64,000 nt of DNA from Halobacillus fulvus (GCA_004078665.1 SCFO01000009.1:1-64000); one strand, 5' to 3'. Counted from the stretch's first letter, positions 44,411 through 53,978 are shown. A program made the numbers and translations. The notes: generated by a model from the sequence alone, not told the origin.

Positions 44411-45922
44411 ATGAACACAAAAGAATATAGTTTGAACACGTTATTGGAAGGTTCGGTTCAAGGACCTCGTCGGCAGCCCATTTCTTCTGTAGTTTATGAT
44501 TCACGGGAAGTAGCTCAGAACGATGCCTTCGTATGTATTACAGGTGAGCACCAGGATGGCCATCAGTACATTGACCAGGCGATCCGTAAAGGTGCCAAGA
44601 CCATCATAGGGACAGACAGTCAGCGATTGCATACATATGCGGATGAATACCCATCTGTCAGTTTTATCTGTGTTTCAGATAGTCGTGCAGCATTAGCCGG
44701 ACTGGCATCCGCTGTATGCGAGTATCCATCGGAATCTCTTTTTACGGTTGGTGTGACCGGAACGAATGGCAAAACGACCGTTTCCTCTTTCATATATACT
44801 ATTTTGAATCAACTATCAATCCGGACTGGGTGCATCGGAACAGCTGGGATATGGGATGATCGTCAGAAAACGGACTTCAAACAGACCGTTCCGACGACAC
44901 CTGAATCTCCCGATATCCAAAGAGTCCTGAAATATTTCTGTGAACAGGATATGCAAGCGGCTGTCATTGAATCGACGTCGATCGCTTTGGATCAGAAGCG
45001 GCTCGATCGAATCGAGTTCGATGTTGCCGTCCATACAAACCTGACACCTGAACACCTTGAATTCCATGGCACGATGGAAGCTTATAAACAGGCGAAAATG
45101 AAGCTTTTCGATCAGTCGAAGACGGCGGTCGTCAATGTAGATGATGACGGAATGGCAGCTGATTTGCTTGAAAGCTTACAGATTCCGTACATTACTTACG
45201 GGTTTCAGGAAACAGCGAATGTGAGAGCCGATCAGATGGAAGCTTTGAAAGATGGTACCACTTTTCAGCTAACTGCGTTTGGAAAAGCATATGAAGTCCA
45301 CGCTCCTTTATTCGGACGTTATAACATTTCAAATTTGCTGGCAGCGGTAGCCGCCTGTCATCAAAAAGGGTTTACCATCGAGGAGATTCTCTCGGTTTTG
45401 TGCCAAATCAAAACACCGGAGGGACGTTTTCAAATCGTGAAAAACGACGCTCCGTTTCAAATCCTTCTTGATTACGCCCATACCCCTGATGCTCTTGAAA
45501 ATGTACTTCAGGCAGCCAGACAAATTCCCCATAAAAAGCTAATCGTAATGATCACTGGAATCGGTCTCAGAGATCCGAAAAAACGTCCGTTAATGGCAAG
45601 GATCACAGAAGGACTCGCAGATGAAATCATCGTCAGTGTCGATCAGCCTGGACATGCCGACCGCCGTCAGGTTGTGAACGACGTCATGGAAGGGTTCAGG
45701 CATCCGGAGTCGCCTCATATTCATTCCAAGTTGTACAGGGAAGAAGCGATACATTACGCTTTTGACCTGGCAGAGACGGATGATCTTGTCCTTTTGACCG
45801 GAATAGGGTTTGGAGGATATCAGATTATCGGGGATGAGAAAGTCCCATATTCTGAATTGAATGTGATTGAAGATTACTTTGCAGAAAAAAAAGTTGTTTG
45901 CGAAACAATAGTAGGAAGTTAA
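44411..45922 (+). CDS. MurE-like Mur ligase, copy 2
   Basis: 503 residues from the ATG at 44411 (AAGAGGGTGAG upstream). Same layout and departures as copy 1: GVTGTNGKTTV, TTPESPD, ESTSIALDQKR (His of the canonical HAL replaced by Ile), IDYAHTP becomes LDYAHTP, GIGLRDPKK, and DQPG in place of DNPR. So the two form one divergent subfamily although only about half identical by eye. Probable role: ATP-dependent amino acid ligation to a UDP-MurNAc-like acceptor. Confidence 0.85.
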   Translation: MNTKEYSLNTLLEGSVQGPRRQPISSVVYDSREVAQNDAFVCITGEHQDGHQYIDQAIRKGAKTIIGTDSQRLHTYADEYPSVSFICVSDSRAALAGLASAVCEYPSESLFTVGVTGTNGKTTVSSFIYTILNQLSIRTGCIGTAGIWDDRQKTDFKQTVPTTPESPDIQRVLKYFCEQDMQAAVIESTSIALDQKRLDRIEFDVAVHTNLTPEHLEFHGTMEAYKQAKMKLFDQSKTAVVNVDDDGMAADLLESLQIPYITYGFQETANVRADQMEALKDGTTFQLTAFGKAYEVHAPLFGRYNISNLLAAVAACHQKGFTIEEILSVLCQIKTPEGRFQIVKNDAPFQILLDYAHTPDALENVLQAARQIPHKKLIVMITGIGLRDPKKRPLMARITEGLADEIIVSVDQPGHADRRQVVNDVMEGFRHPESPHIHSKLYREEAIHYAFDLAETDDLVLLTGIGFGGYQIIGDEKVPYSELNVIEDYFAEKKVVCETIVGS

Positions 45923-45923
45923 G

Positions 45924-45965
45924 AAAAAACGCGTGAAATCGTAGTTTCGATTTCACGCGTTTTTC
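45924..45965. terminator. Bidirectional terminator
   Basis: AAACGCGTGAAATCG / CGATTTCACGCGTTT with T on both sides. Confidence 0.92.
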
Positions 45966-47600
45966 TTATTTTCCAAAAGATGAAAGGAATTTCACTCGAT
46001 CCCCCATCGGTGGGACGTTCTCATCGACGAGGGCGATCTCTAAAATGGCCGGCCCCTCTGTCTGAAGAAGGTCACGGACCTTTTCATCCTGCAAATCGCT
46101 CATCTGCTCGACCCGGAATGTAGGGACTCCCAACGACTCTGCCATTTGAGAGATATCCACCATATCTTGCGAAAATCTGCCGTGTACACGTTTATATTGC
46201 AGAGAATGGCCGTGATGAACCATTCCCAAACGGGCATTGTTCATGACGACGAATAAAACGGGGATGTTATATTCCTTCGCGGTCAACATCTCCATTCCGT
46301 GCATAAAGAAGCAGCCGTCTCCGGTAATGCTGACGGTAGGGCGCTCCGGATCAGCCAGTTTTGCCCCGATAGCACTGCCAATGCCACTTCCCATGGCACC
46401 GAAGTGCACGTTGATATCGAACGTATCCTGCTCCGGTACGTGCATATGATGGATGACATAGGCCATAAATTCGCCGATATCAATCGTATAGCGCGTTTTA
46501 GCCGGGAGCTTTTCCTGCAGGGAAGCGAGTACGTTTCGAGTATTGTATTCCTCGGAATCGGTTGTGTCTGTGCGCGCTTCTGAAGGAGCTACATGTCTTT
46601 CAAAGCCTGATTTTTTTAATCCTGCATTCAGAGCTGAAACCGTCAAATCCATGTCTCCGTGTAAAGCCAGGTCAACGGGGTATTTGCGGTTGAACACACA
46701 GGCATCGTAATCGACTTGAATAGTAAACCGGTTCTCATTGATTTTCGGATTGTAATTGTTTGTCGCGGTTTCGCCGAGACTGGATCCGAGAATAAGGACG
46801 GATTCTGTCGGGTGGTCATGGATGAATGAGGAGGCTTCCTCATGCCCAGCAAATCCGAAAATCCCTTTGAGTAAAGGGTGGTGATCAGGGATAAGACCTT
46901 TTGCCTGCGGAGACGTAATGATCGGCCAATTCAAGCGCTCCGCGAGCTCAATGACGTCATCGACCGCTCCTCGGATGCCTTGACCAGCGAAAATGTATCC
47001 ACTACGACTTCCTGTCAAATGGTCAATCACTTCTTCCATTTGCTGATCCTTCGGCAATAATGGTTTGCGTTTCGGAAATTCAGGTAGCGCGTGTTCGGCT
47101 ACGGACTGCAGTTGGACATCAATCGGCATCGCAATATGAACAGGACCGGGTACGCCTGACAATGCAATTTCAACCGCCTTATGAATCTCTGGTAATAGAT
47201 CTTCTGCTTTATCAACGCGGTTGCTATATTTTGTAACTGGCTGATATAACGGATCGGCATGTAGCTCTTGGGAAGCATTCAGACCGACTGTTTCAACAGG
47301 GACCGCACCTGTTAGAAACAGGACAGGCAGGTGCTCGCGCATCGCATTCGCTGCGCCGGTTATTAAATTCGTTCCGCCAGGACCACTGCTTCCAATACAA
47401 ATGCTCAGGGAATCGGAATATTTGGCATACGCGCAGGCCATGTAGGAGGCTGCCCCCTCATGCTTCGTAACGATCGGTGTAATGGAAGGTGTATCATACA
47501 ATTCATCAAAAAAAGCATTGACAGAACCGGCAGGAATCCCAAATATGTAGGGGACTTCACCCGAGACAAAATAATCTAACACAGCACGTACAGATTTCAT
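45966..47600 (-). CDS. Acetolactate-synthase-like ThDP enzyme
   Basis: 544 residues. The three ThDP-enzyme domains are present: N-terminal with catalytic Glu in TKHEGAA, central FAD/nucleotide-like (IFAGQGIRGAVDDVIELA) and C-terminal ThDP site GDGCFFMHGMEM ending in NN. It resembles IlvB/AlsS but has no adjacent small subunit or decarboxylase, so true acetolactate synthesis is uncertain; oxalyl-CoA decarboxylase-like relatives exist. Monocistronic. Confidence 0.85.
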   Translation of the reverse strand: MKSVRAVLDYFVSGEVPYIFGIPAGSVNAFFDELYDTPSITPIVTKHEGAASYMACAYAKYSDSLSICIGSSGPGGTNLITGAANAMREHLPVLFLTGAVPVETVGLNASQELHADPLYQPVTKYSNRVDKAEDLLPEIHKAVEIALSGVPGPVHIAMPIDVQLQSVAEHALPEFPKRKPLLPKDQQMEEVIDHLTGSRSGYIFAGQGIRGAVDDVIELAERLNWPIITSPQAKGLIPDHHPLLKGIFGFAGHEEASSFIHDHPTESVLILGSSLGETATNNYNPKINENRFTIQVDYDACVFNRKYPVDLALHGDMDLTVSALNAGLKKSGFERHVAPSEARTDTTDSEEYNTRNVLASLQEKLPAKTRYTIDIGEFMAYVIHHMHVPEQDTFDINVHFGAMGSGIGSAIGAKLADPERPTVSITGDGCFFMHGMEMLTAKEYNIPVLFVVMNNARLGMVHHGHSLQYKRVHGRFSQDMVDISQMAESLGVPTFRVEQMSDLQDEKVRDLLQTEGPAILEIALVDENVPPMGDRVKFLSSFGK

Positions 47601-47636
47601 TTGATCACCTCTTCATTTTTTTAAAAGCCATCCGCT

Positions 47637-50423
47637 TTATACATTTAAAAACTTCTCTTGAATCGTAGGTACCGATAGGGGAGGGCTAAAAAAGTACCCC
47701 TGTATGAGATGACAGTCGTGTTTGTTCAAGTAATCGGCCTGTTCCTTTGATTCGACGCCTTCCGCAATAACATTCAGATTCAGGCTCCTTGCTAGCGTGA
47801 TGATCGTGTTCGTGATCGCTGCATTATTTGAATTTGTTGTAATGTCATCGATGAACGTTTTATCAATTTTAAGTGTATCGACCGGGAAATCTTTAAGGTA
47901 TCCTAAGGAAGAATAACCGGTTCCAAAATCGTCAATCGATATTTTGATTCCCAGCTCCTTTAATTCCTGGATTGTCCGTAAGGTTTTCTTTGTATTATAA
48001 ATGATTAAGTTCTCCGTCAGCTCGAGTTCCAGGTTCTCGGGTGGAAGCTGGGTCTCCTTTAAGATTTGGGAGACCATTTCGACGAGGTCCTCCTGGTTGA
48101 ACTGCTGAGGCGATAAGTTTGCGGACACGGCGACATCTGTATATCCGAGGTCATACCATTTTTTCATTTGCTTACAGGATTCCCGGATCACCCATTGTCC
48201 AAGGTCGATAATTAAACCCGTTTCCTCAGCCAGAGGAATGAATTGCTTCGGTGATAACATTCCAAGTTTCGGATGATTCCAACGGATCAGAGCTTCAAAA
48301 CCAATGATCGATGTCGTGCGGAGATCCAGTTTCGGCTGATAATAAAGAATAAATTCGTCATCATGATTCAAAGCTTTAAACAAGTCATTCTCTAATTGAA
48401 TATTTTCAATGGAGTAATCTTCGAGTGAACTATTGTAGAGTTGAAATTGGTTTCCGGATAAATCTTTTGCCTTATACATGGCGACATCGGCGTGCTTGAC
48501 TAACACTTCCGCTGATGTGCCGTGATCCGGATAAATGCTGATTCCGATGCTCGTTTTGACGGCCATTTCCTGTCCCTGTACAACAAAAGGAGCATGAAAG
48601 ATTTTCATGATTTCTTTCGTAATCGTTTCTACTTCTTCAACGTTTTCAACACTTGGGAGAAGAATAATGAATTCGTCGCCTCCCTGACGCGAAACGGTCG
48701 CTTCGGTCGGAATCGCTTCCTGTAGGCGGGAGGCGACCATTCTTAAAATCGAATCCCCGAAAGTATGCCCGAATGTATCGTTGATTTTTTTGAAACGATC
48801 CAGATCTAGATACAGAACAGCGACCGAGCTTTCTTGCAGGGAGGCATACGTCAACGCCTGATTCAAACGATCCTGAAACAGCATCCGGTTCGGTATATTG
48901 GTGACGCTGTCATAATAGGCGTGATATTTAATTTTTTCCTCCATTTGTTTTCTAGAGGTGATATCTTTGAAGGTCACAACATAGCCTACGACTGTGTCTT
49001 CTTCGCGCTGTGGGGTGATCACACATTCCGCAGGGAATTTATCTCCATTTCCCCGTGATAAAATCTGCTCGGATCGGCGATGGGATTCTTCACATTCAAG
49101 GGAAAATGTTTGGTTTTCTGATTGGTCCCAGTTAAAAATCTTTCGAAAGGATAATCCGACCAATTCATTTTCATCATCATATCCTAGCATTTGAGTGGCG
49201 GATGGGTTGGAGAACGTAATTTCACCGTTAAGGTTCATTCCGAAAATTCCTTCTCCTGCCGAATTCAGGATCAGATCTTTTTCACGACTGATTTGCCTCA
49301 ATTCTCTGATCGCTTTGACCAGTTCATCATTTTTCTCTCGAAGTTCGGAAGTCCGGTCCTGAATGATCAATTCCTGTTTTTCCATGTAGATCAGGTTGAA
49401 CAAAACAGGTGCCGTGGCATCAACAATCGATTCTGCGAGCTGAATCGCGTTCGCAGGATAAATGTAGCCTTCCTGATCGAGGTTGGCAATGGAAATCGTT
49501 CCGAGCACTTCGCCGACAGCGATCAGAGGCAGGATATACAACCCCTTGATTTCGAAAAACTTGCATGCTTCCTGATTGGCTCGTGGATCTACTGTAACAT
49601 CCGGAATCATGATCGACTGTTTATTATAAATGACCTCTTGATACAGAGGATCATCTTTGAAGTTCACCTGGAGAGCTGCGTGCGTTTCTTTCCACTTCTC
49701 CTCATTCCAGTCGCTATGTTCACTTAGGCTTGTCGGTTTAATCTGTTTTTCGGCTATGGGATCAAGGAAGTGTGCGGCCGCATTATCGTTCTTGAGGACT
49801 CTCCCTAGGTAGTGGAAGCAACAGTCTAAAGCCTCTTTGATTGACGAGCATAAAGAAAGCTGACGAGTGACGTCTAGTAAAAGTTGTTTATCTGCGATCA
49901 ATGCTTCTTTTCTTGTCAGGTCATTGGCATTACGAATCGCAACGGCGGCCATGTTGATATACGCCTGGATCGATTCGATTTCATCCGGGGTAAGGTTCAT
50001 CGGAATGCCGTAATCGAACAAGAAAGCAAGGCCGTATAATTCGTCTTCGTAGGAGAGAGGTGCTACTAACAGGGAGCTTATTTTGAAGGCTTCAATAGCC
50101 CTCTTATCCGGCCGATCATCCTGAGAGGTGTCCGGAATATATATTGTTTCGTTGGTATCAATGACTTCTTTTGCAAGCGGATCTTGTTCAGGATCGATGA
50201 CGTGCATATCGAGCGTCATGCCTGCGATGGTTTCTGGCTTCCCGACATATCCACGAAAAGTACCGTCCCCTTGTGGTAAATAAATGCCTACTGAGTCGCA
50301 TTGGACAATCTCCTCGGAGATGGCTGTCACCACATGTTCCAAGGCTTCACTCAGTTCTAAGTTTGTATTGATCAATTTTGTGATTTGGGCAAGACGGGAA
50401 TATCTGGATTGCTCATCAGCCAT
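47637..50423 (-). CDS. GAF-GAF-PAS-GGDEF-EAL signalling protein
   Basis: 928 residues from the ATG at 50423 (GGAGG upstream). GAF 1 about 5-160, GAF 2 about 190-345, PAS about 385-495, GGDEF about 505-665 with intact RQGGDEF but no RxxD I-site, EAL about 680-925 with intact FEALIRW, DDFGTGYSS and EGVE. No membrane segment: a cytoplasmic sensor that could both make and break c-di-GMP. Monocistronic; convergent genes none. Confidence 0.93.
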   Translation of the reverse strand: MADEQSRYSRLAQITKLINTNLELSEALEHVVTAISEEIVQCDSVGIYLPQGDGTFRGYVGKPETIAGMTLDMHVIDPEQDPLAKEVIDTNETIYIPDTSQDDRPDKRAIEAFKISSLLVAPLSYEDELYGLAFLFDYGIPMNLTPDEIESIQAYINMAAVAIRNANDLTRKEALIADKQLLLDVTRQLSLCSSIKEALDCCFHYLGRVLKNDNAAAHFLDPIAEKQIKPTSLSEHSDWNEEKWKETHAALQVNFKDDPLYQEVIYNKQSIMIPDVTVDPRANQEACKFFEIKGLYILPLIAVGEVLGTISIANLDQEGYIYPANAIQLAESIVDATAPVLFNLIYMEKQELIIQDRTSELREKNDELVKAIRELRQISREKDLILNSAGEGIFGMNLNGEITFSNPSATQMLGYDDENELVGLSFRKIFNWDQSENQTFSLECEESHRRSEQILSRGNGDKFPAECVITPQREEDTVVGYVVTFKDITSRKQMEEKIKYHAYYDSVTNIPNRMLFQDRLNQALTYASLQESSVAVLYLDLDRFKKINDTFGHTFGDSILRMVASRLQEAIPTEATVSRQGGDEFIILLPSVENVEEVETITKEIMKIFHAPFVVQGQEMAVKTSIGISIYPDHGTSAEVLVKHADVAMYKAKDLSGNQFQLYNSSLEDYSIENIQLENDLFKALNHDDEFILYYQPKLDLRTTSIIGFEALIRWNHPKLGMLSPKQFIPLAEETGLIIDLGQWVIRESCKQMKKWYDLGYTDVAVSANLSPQQFNQEDLVEMVSQILKETQLPPENLELELTENLIIYNTKKTLRTIQELKELGIKISIDDFGTGYSSLGYLKDFPVDTLKIDKTFIDDITTNSNNAAITNTIITLARSLNLNVIAEGVESKEQADYLNKHDCHLIQGYFFSPPLSVPTIQEKFLNV

Positions 50424-50590
50424 AGAAAAACCTCCATTATGGTTGTATTTAGTTATAATTCGACTTTTTTCTGGAAATCTCCTGCCACAATCTGGACCGT
50501 TCCTCACAATGATCCATAAGTAGAACGCCTAAAGGCCTTAATCACTGGGCTAAAAAGCGGATATGTGGCAAACTGCTACGCTTCTATATA

Positions 50591-50626
50591 AAAGAGGCAC
50601 AAAAGCAGGGCTTTTGTGCCTCTTTC
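50591..50626 (-). terminator. padR-chrA terminator
   Basis: AAAGAGGCACAAAAG / CTTTTGTGCCTCTTT perfect stem, T-rich tail on the minus strand. Confidence 0.9.
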
Positions 50627-50669
50627 CCTCTTTTATTAATATCGGAGATAAAGAGAGGGACTTAAATGT

Positions 50670-51845
50670 TTATAGAAAACCGAGAACCGTTCCGCCAGCA
50701 AGGCCGATCAGTACAATCGCCCAGGCAGGGACTTTAAAGAAATGAAGCAAAGCAAAAAGCACGGCAGCAAGGGCGAAATCTGATCCGTTCAGAATCGAGC
50801 TTGTGATGACTGGATCATAAAAAGCGGCGATCAGAATTCCTACAACACTAGCGTTTACGCCTGTCAAAACACCTTGAAAAGCAGGCCGTGTCCGTAATTC
50901 ATTCAAGAATGGAAGAGCGGCTAATAGGAACAAGAAGGAAGGCAAGAAGATGCCAGCCGTCGCCACAAGAGCTCCGGGGATTCCTTCCATGATCGTTCCC
51001 AGATAACTGGAGAACGTAAACAATGGACCAGGTACGGCTTGTGCCATTCCATATCCGGCCAGGAATTCGTTGGCATTCATCCAACCTGTCGGTACGACTT
51101 CACGTTCAAGCATAGGAAGTACGACGTGACCGCCTCCAAATACGAGAGAACCGACACGGAAAAAGGTGTCAAAAATTTGGATCAAAGCATTTTCCGTTGT
51201 TCTGGCAAGGATGGGAAGTAAAGCGAGCAAGCTGACAAGCACAGCCAGTGCACCGACTCCGACCTTTTTAGAAAAAGTGACGGGGAGGGGCTGAACTTTA
51301 GATTCCACTTTAGAGAACATCTTCCATCCGAACAATCCTGCAGCAAGAATGATTAATAGCTGCATCCAGGCGGAAGGGAAGAGTAGAAGAATAACGGCTG
51401 CAATCATTGCGATTAAAATTCTTGGACGGTCTGGAGTCAATTTCTTTCCGAGTCCAATAACCGCATGTAATACGACAGCTGCGGCTACCACTTTCAAACT
51501 TTGAATGAAAGAGGCGTCTGCAAGGTCGTATGTCTGATACATGAGCGCAAAAAGAACGAGGACGATAATTGATGGAACTGTAAAGCCGAACCATGAGACG
51601 AGTCCGCCCAAAAATCCACCGCGCAACATCCCGATCGCAATACCGACCTGACTGCTGGCAGGTCCAGGAAGAAACTGACAGAGCGCGATGATATCGGCAT
51701 ACATTTTATCATCGAGCCATTTTCTGCGGTCGATGTATTCATCCTTAAAATAAGCCAAGTGAGCCACAGGGCCTCCGAAAGAGGTGAACCCAAGCTTAGT
51801 TGAGGCCTTGAAAATTTCCAGTAATGATCCTTTGGGTTTAGACAT
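50670..51845 (-). CDS. chrA: Chromate transporter ChrA, two-domain form
   Basis: 391 residues from the ATG at 51845 (GGAGG upstream). Two CHR units, the first with FGGPVAHLAYFKDEY and FLPGPASSQVG, the second with VFGGGHVVLPMLE and AQAVPGPLFTFSSY. About ten helices. It exports chromate using the proton gradient. TAATG joins it to padR, so the two are translated together. A non-chromate role is possible. Confidence 0.92.
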   Translation of the reverse strand: MSKPKGSLLEIFKASTKLGFTSFGGPVAHLAYFKDEYIDRRKWLDDKMYADIIALCQFLPGPASSQVGIAIGMLRGGFLGGLVSWFGFTVPSIIVLVLFALMYQTYDLADASFIQSLKVVAAAVVLHAVIGLGKKLTPDRPRILIAMIAAVILLLFPSAWMQLLIILAAGLFGWKMFSKVESKVQPLPVTFSKKVGVGALAVLVSLLALLPILARTTENALIQIFDTFFRVGSLVFGGGHVVLPMLEREVVPTGWMNANEFLAGYGMAQAVPGPLFTFSSYLGTIMEGIPGALVATAGIFLPSFLFLLAALPFLNELRTRPAFQGVLTGVNASVVGILIAAFYDPVITSSILNGSDFALAAVLFALLHFFKVPAWAIVLIGLAGGTVLGFL

Positions 51846-52159
51846 TATGTTTTCCTCCAATCTTCATCGAGTACTTCTTCGGCAAGCTCGCGAATCTGAT
51901 GTTTAGCTTCCGCTAACAGTTCACGGCCTTCCTCGGTGATGGTGTAATATTTCCGGACCTTTCCGTTGACGTTTTCTTCGAATTTTTCAAGAAAACCATT
52001 GGAATGGAGCTGTTTTAACGTAGGATATAGAGTTCCAGGGCTGACTTTATAGCCATGGGAAGCGAGCTCTTCCATGAGAAACGCTCCATAAATCGGTTCA
52101 AGATCGGCATGATATAAAATATGGATCTTAATGGAACCGAGAAAGAAGTCGCGTAGCAT
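51845..52159 (-). CDS. PadR-family transcriptional regulator
   Basis: About 104 residues; in-frame starts lie at 52168 (GTG), 52162 and 52159, and GAGAGGTGA favours 52159. Winged helix with EPIYGAFLMEELASHGYKVSPGTLYPTLKQL, the PadR core with the typical tyrosine, and helix 4 for dimerisation. It likely represses padR-chrA from the dyad just upstream. The chromate or other signal is unknown. Confidence 0.9.
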   Translation of the reverse strand: MLRDFFLGSIKIHILYHADLEPIYGAFLMEELASHGYKVSPGTLYPTLKQLHSNGFLEKFEENVNGKVRKYYTITEEGRELLAEAKHQIRELAEEVLDEDWRKT

Positions 52160-52172
52160 CATCCTCACCTCT

Positions 52173-52206
52173 CATTATCGATTTTCGATATCAATATACG
52201 ATAATG
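52173..52206. promoter_or_regulatory. Candidate PadR operator
   Basis: CATTATCG 52173-52180 and CGATAATG 52199-52206 are perfect 8-bp arms 18 bases apart; TCGA words repeat between them. Confidence 0.55.
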
Positions 52207-52294
52207 GTGAAGAAATTTCAATTCTCGACGAGTAAATTTACGCAATCTTAACATTCTTGATTTAAAGGTAAGTGAACGCTATACTTGAAATTAG

Positions 52295-52313
52295 TGATAA
52301 TGATTCTCATTTA
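52295..52313. promoter_or_regulatory. Fur box
   Basis: TGATAAT-G-ATTCTCA matches the 7-1-7 Fur consensus TGATAATnATTATCA in 13-14 of 15 positions, 24 bases before the YcgT-type gene. Iron limitation should induce it, as for B. subtilis ycgT. Confidence 0.85.
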
Positions 52314-52336
52314 ATGAGGTGTAGGGAGGAAACGGA

Positions 52337-53320
52337 ATGAGCGAGTTGTACGATGTAACGATCATCGGTGGGGGAACGACCGGTTTATATACAGCGTTTT
52401 ATAGCGGAATGAGAGAATTGAAAACGAAAGTGATCGAATATCAACCCAATCTGGGTGGGAAGGTTTCCTTTTTTTACCCCGAGAAAAAAATTTTTGATGT
52501 CGGTGGATTTCTTGGAGTTACAGGAGAAGACTTGGTAAAAAAAGTGGAAGAACAAGCTCTGTTTGTTCAACCGACGATTGTGACAGGCGAAAAGATTGAA
52601 GCGATTGAAAAGCAGGAGGACGAGACGTTTCAATTGATTAGTACCGGAGGAGAGATGCATTATTCCAAGTCCGTGATCGTCGCTTCCGGTATGGGAACGT
52701 TCGATATGCAGCCGCTTGGTGTCGAAGGCAGTGAGAAGTATGACAATAATCAAATTCATTACACGATCCAAAACATTCAGCAGTATGCCGGAAAGAAGAT
52801 GACAGTGGTTTCTTCCAGCCGTGTAGGGATCGACTGGTCACTGGCGCTAGAGAGGGTTGCATCATCTGTCCGTCTCATCAATCATACCGACCAGTTCAAA
52901 GCGGTATATGAGCATGATATGGAAAACTTGGAGAACTCTTCGGTGGGCGTGTACAGAAACACAAAGATCGAGAAATTGAATGGAGATGATCGGAAACTGG
53001 AGAGCATCAAGCTCAATAATAACGAGGAGCTCGATACCGATCACATCCTCGTTTATGAAGGCCTCCATATTGAAAAGAGCCTGTATGACCAGTGGGGACT
53101 TGAAACGGATAAAGGGCGGATTCCAGTCGGGACAGACATGTGTTCGAACAGAGAAGGAGTCTTCGTTGCAGGAGATGCCGCCATTTACCCTAGTAAGACG
53201 ATGCTGATTGCGTCCGGTTTCAATGAGGCGATGGCTGCGGTGAACAGCGCCGCCAAGTATTTGGATCCAAAAGCAAAATCGCAAGTTTACAGTACAGTGA
53301 TTTATAAATATCACAAATAA
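52337..53320 (+). CDS. Ferredoxin/flavodoxin--NADP+ reductase, YcgT/YumC type
   Basis: 327 residues. FAD motif IIGGGTTGLYTA at 9-20; a typical thioredoxin-reductase-like fold without the redox CxxC, so a TrxR-type FNR. NADP site VVSSSRVGIDWSLAL; the FAD end motif GVFVAGDAA. The final aromatic-His tail is usual. GGGAGG before the ATG and a Fur box upstream. It likely reduces ferredoxin/flavodoxin for iron release or siderophore use. Confidence 0.88.
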   Translation: MSELYDVTIIGGGTTGLYTAFYSGMRELKTKVIEYQPNLGGKVSFFYPEKKIFDVGGFLGVTGEDLVKKVEEQALFVQPTIVTGEKIEAIEKQEDETFQLISTGGEMHYSKSVIVASGMGTFDMQPLGVEGSEKYDNNQIHYTIQNIQQYAGKKMTVVSSSRVGIDWSLALERVASSVRLINHTDQFKAVYEHDMENLENSSVGVYRNTKIEKLNGDDRKLESIKLNNNEELDTDHILVYEGLHIEKSLYDQWGLETDKGRIPVGTDMCSNREGVFVAGDAAIYPSKTMLIASGFNEAMAAVNSAAKYLDPKAKSQVYSTVIYKYHK

Positions 53321-53334
53321 GGCAGTGCGAGACA

Positions 53335-53388
53335 TGAAAAAACGCATGAGACCCAGATGTTTTCATCTGGTCCATGCGTTTTTTCATC
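53335..53388. terminator. Terminator
   Basis: AAAAAACGCATG...CATGCGTTTTTT with inner stem CCAGATG / CATCTGG. Confidence 0.9.
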
Positions 53389-53422
53389 GGTTAGAGCATC
53401 CGCCTGTGTGTTTCAGGCTTTT

Positions 53423-53824
53423 TTAACTGGATGTTATCGACAAAGGGTTTTGTACCCCTGCTTCAATATAGGAACGGACCAGCTTCCAACCTTCTGCTTC
53501 TTTTTTAAATGTGTCGAAGAAAAGGTTGGACGTTGGCATTTGTTCCCCATCGATTGTGAGGGAAACCCAAAAGGCTGCCATCCACTCATTGTCTTTCGTT
53601 TGGGTAATCGAATGGTCCGTGTACGTCCAGGTTGTTTCAAAATTTTCAAAGTGCTCGAAAGCTTCTTTCCATCCTTGAACGGATTCTGTGTAACCATAAT
53701 CGACAGCTTCCCCTTGGCGGACTTCTCTCGCTTGAAAACCCTCTGAAATCGTCGTTTTTAAATAGTCTAAATCATGGTTCCCAGCTCGCTCTTTAAATTC
53801 TTCAAAAAAGGATAAAAAATCCAT
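53423..53824 (-). CDS. NTF2/SnoaL-like protein
   Basis: 133 residues from the ATG at 53824 (AGAGGTGATGAA). Cone-shaped NTF2 fold pattern: helix FFEEFKERAGNHD, a core of WTYTDHSITQ, WMAAFWVSLTI and WKLVRSYIEAG. Could be ketosteroid-isomerase-like or just a binding protein. It lies behind the 34-codon ORF after metC. Confidence 0.75.
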   Translation of the reverse strand: MDFLSFFEEFKERAGNHDLDYLKTTISEGFQAREVRQGEAVDYGYTESVQGWKEAFEHFENFETTWTYTDHSITQTKDNEWMAAFWVSLTIDGEQMPTSNLFFDTFKKEAEGWKLVRSYIEAGVQNPLSITSS

Positions 53825-53873
53825 TTCATCACCTCTGTACATAAGGTTCGACAGGCGATTCCAAATCCCTTCC

Positions 53874-53978
53874 TTAATAAACATTAAAGTAGCAGGCTTC
53901 TGGATGAGCGAAGACCATCGCTTTCACAGACGCTTCCGCCTCCATCTCCGACCAGTGTTTTTTATTGTAACGCTTCAT
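53874..53978 (-). CDS. 34-residue ORF overlapping the metC stop
   Basis: Read on the minus strand: ATG at 53978 overlaps the metC TGA as ATGA, the classic coupling arrangement. The product begins MKRYNKKHW, then SEMEAEASVKAMVFAHPE and ends ACYFNVY. Codon use is normal, and it lies between two real genes. There is no separate ribosome site; the coupling would supply translation. Not recognised; may be a real small protein of the met operon. Confidence 0.4.
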   Translation of the reverse strand: MKRYNKKHWSEMEAEASVKAMVFAHPEACYFNVY

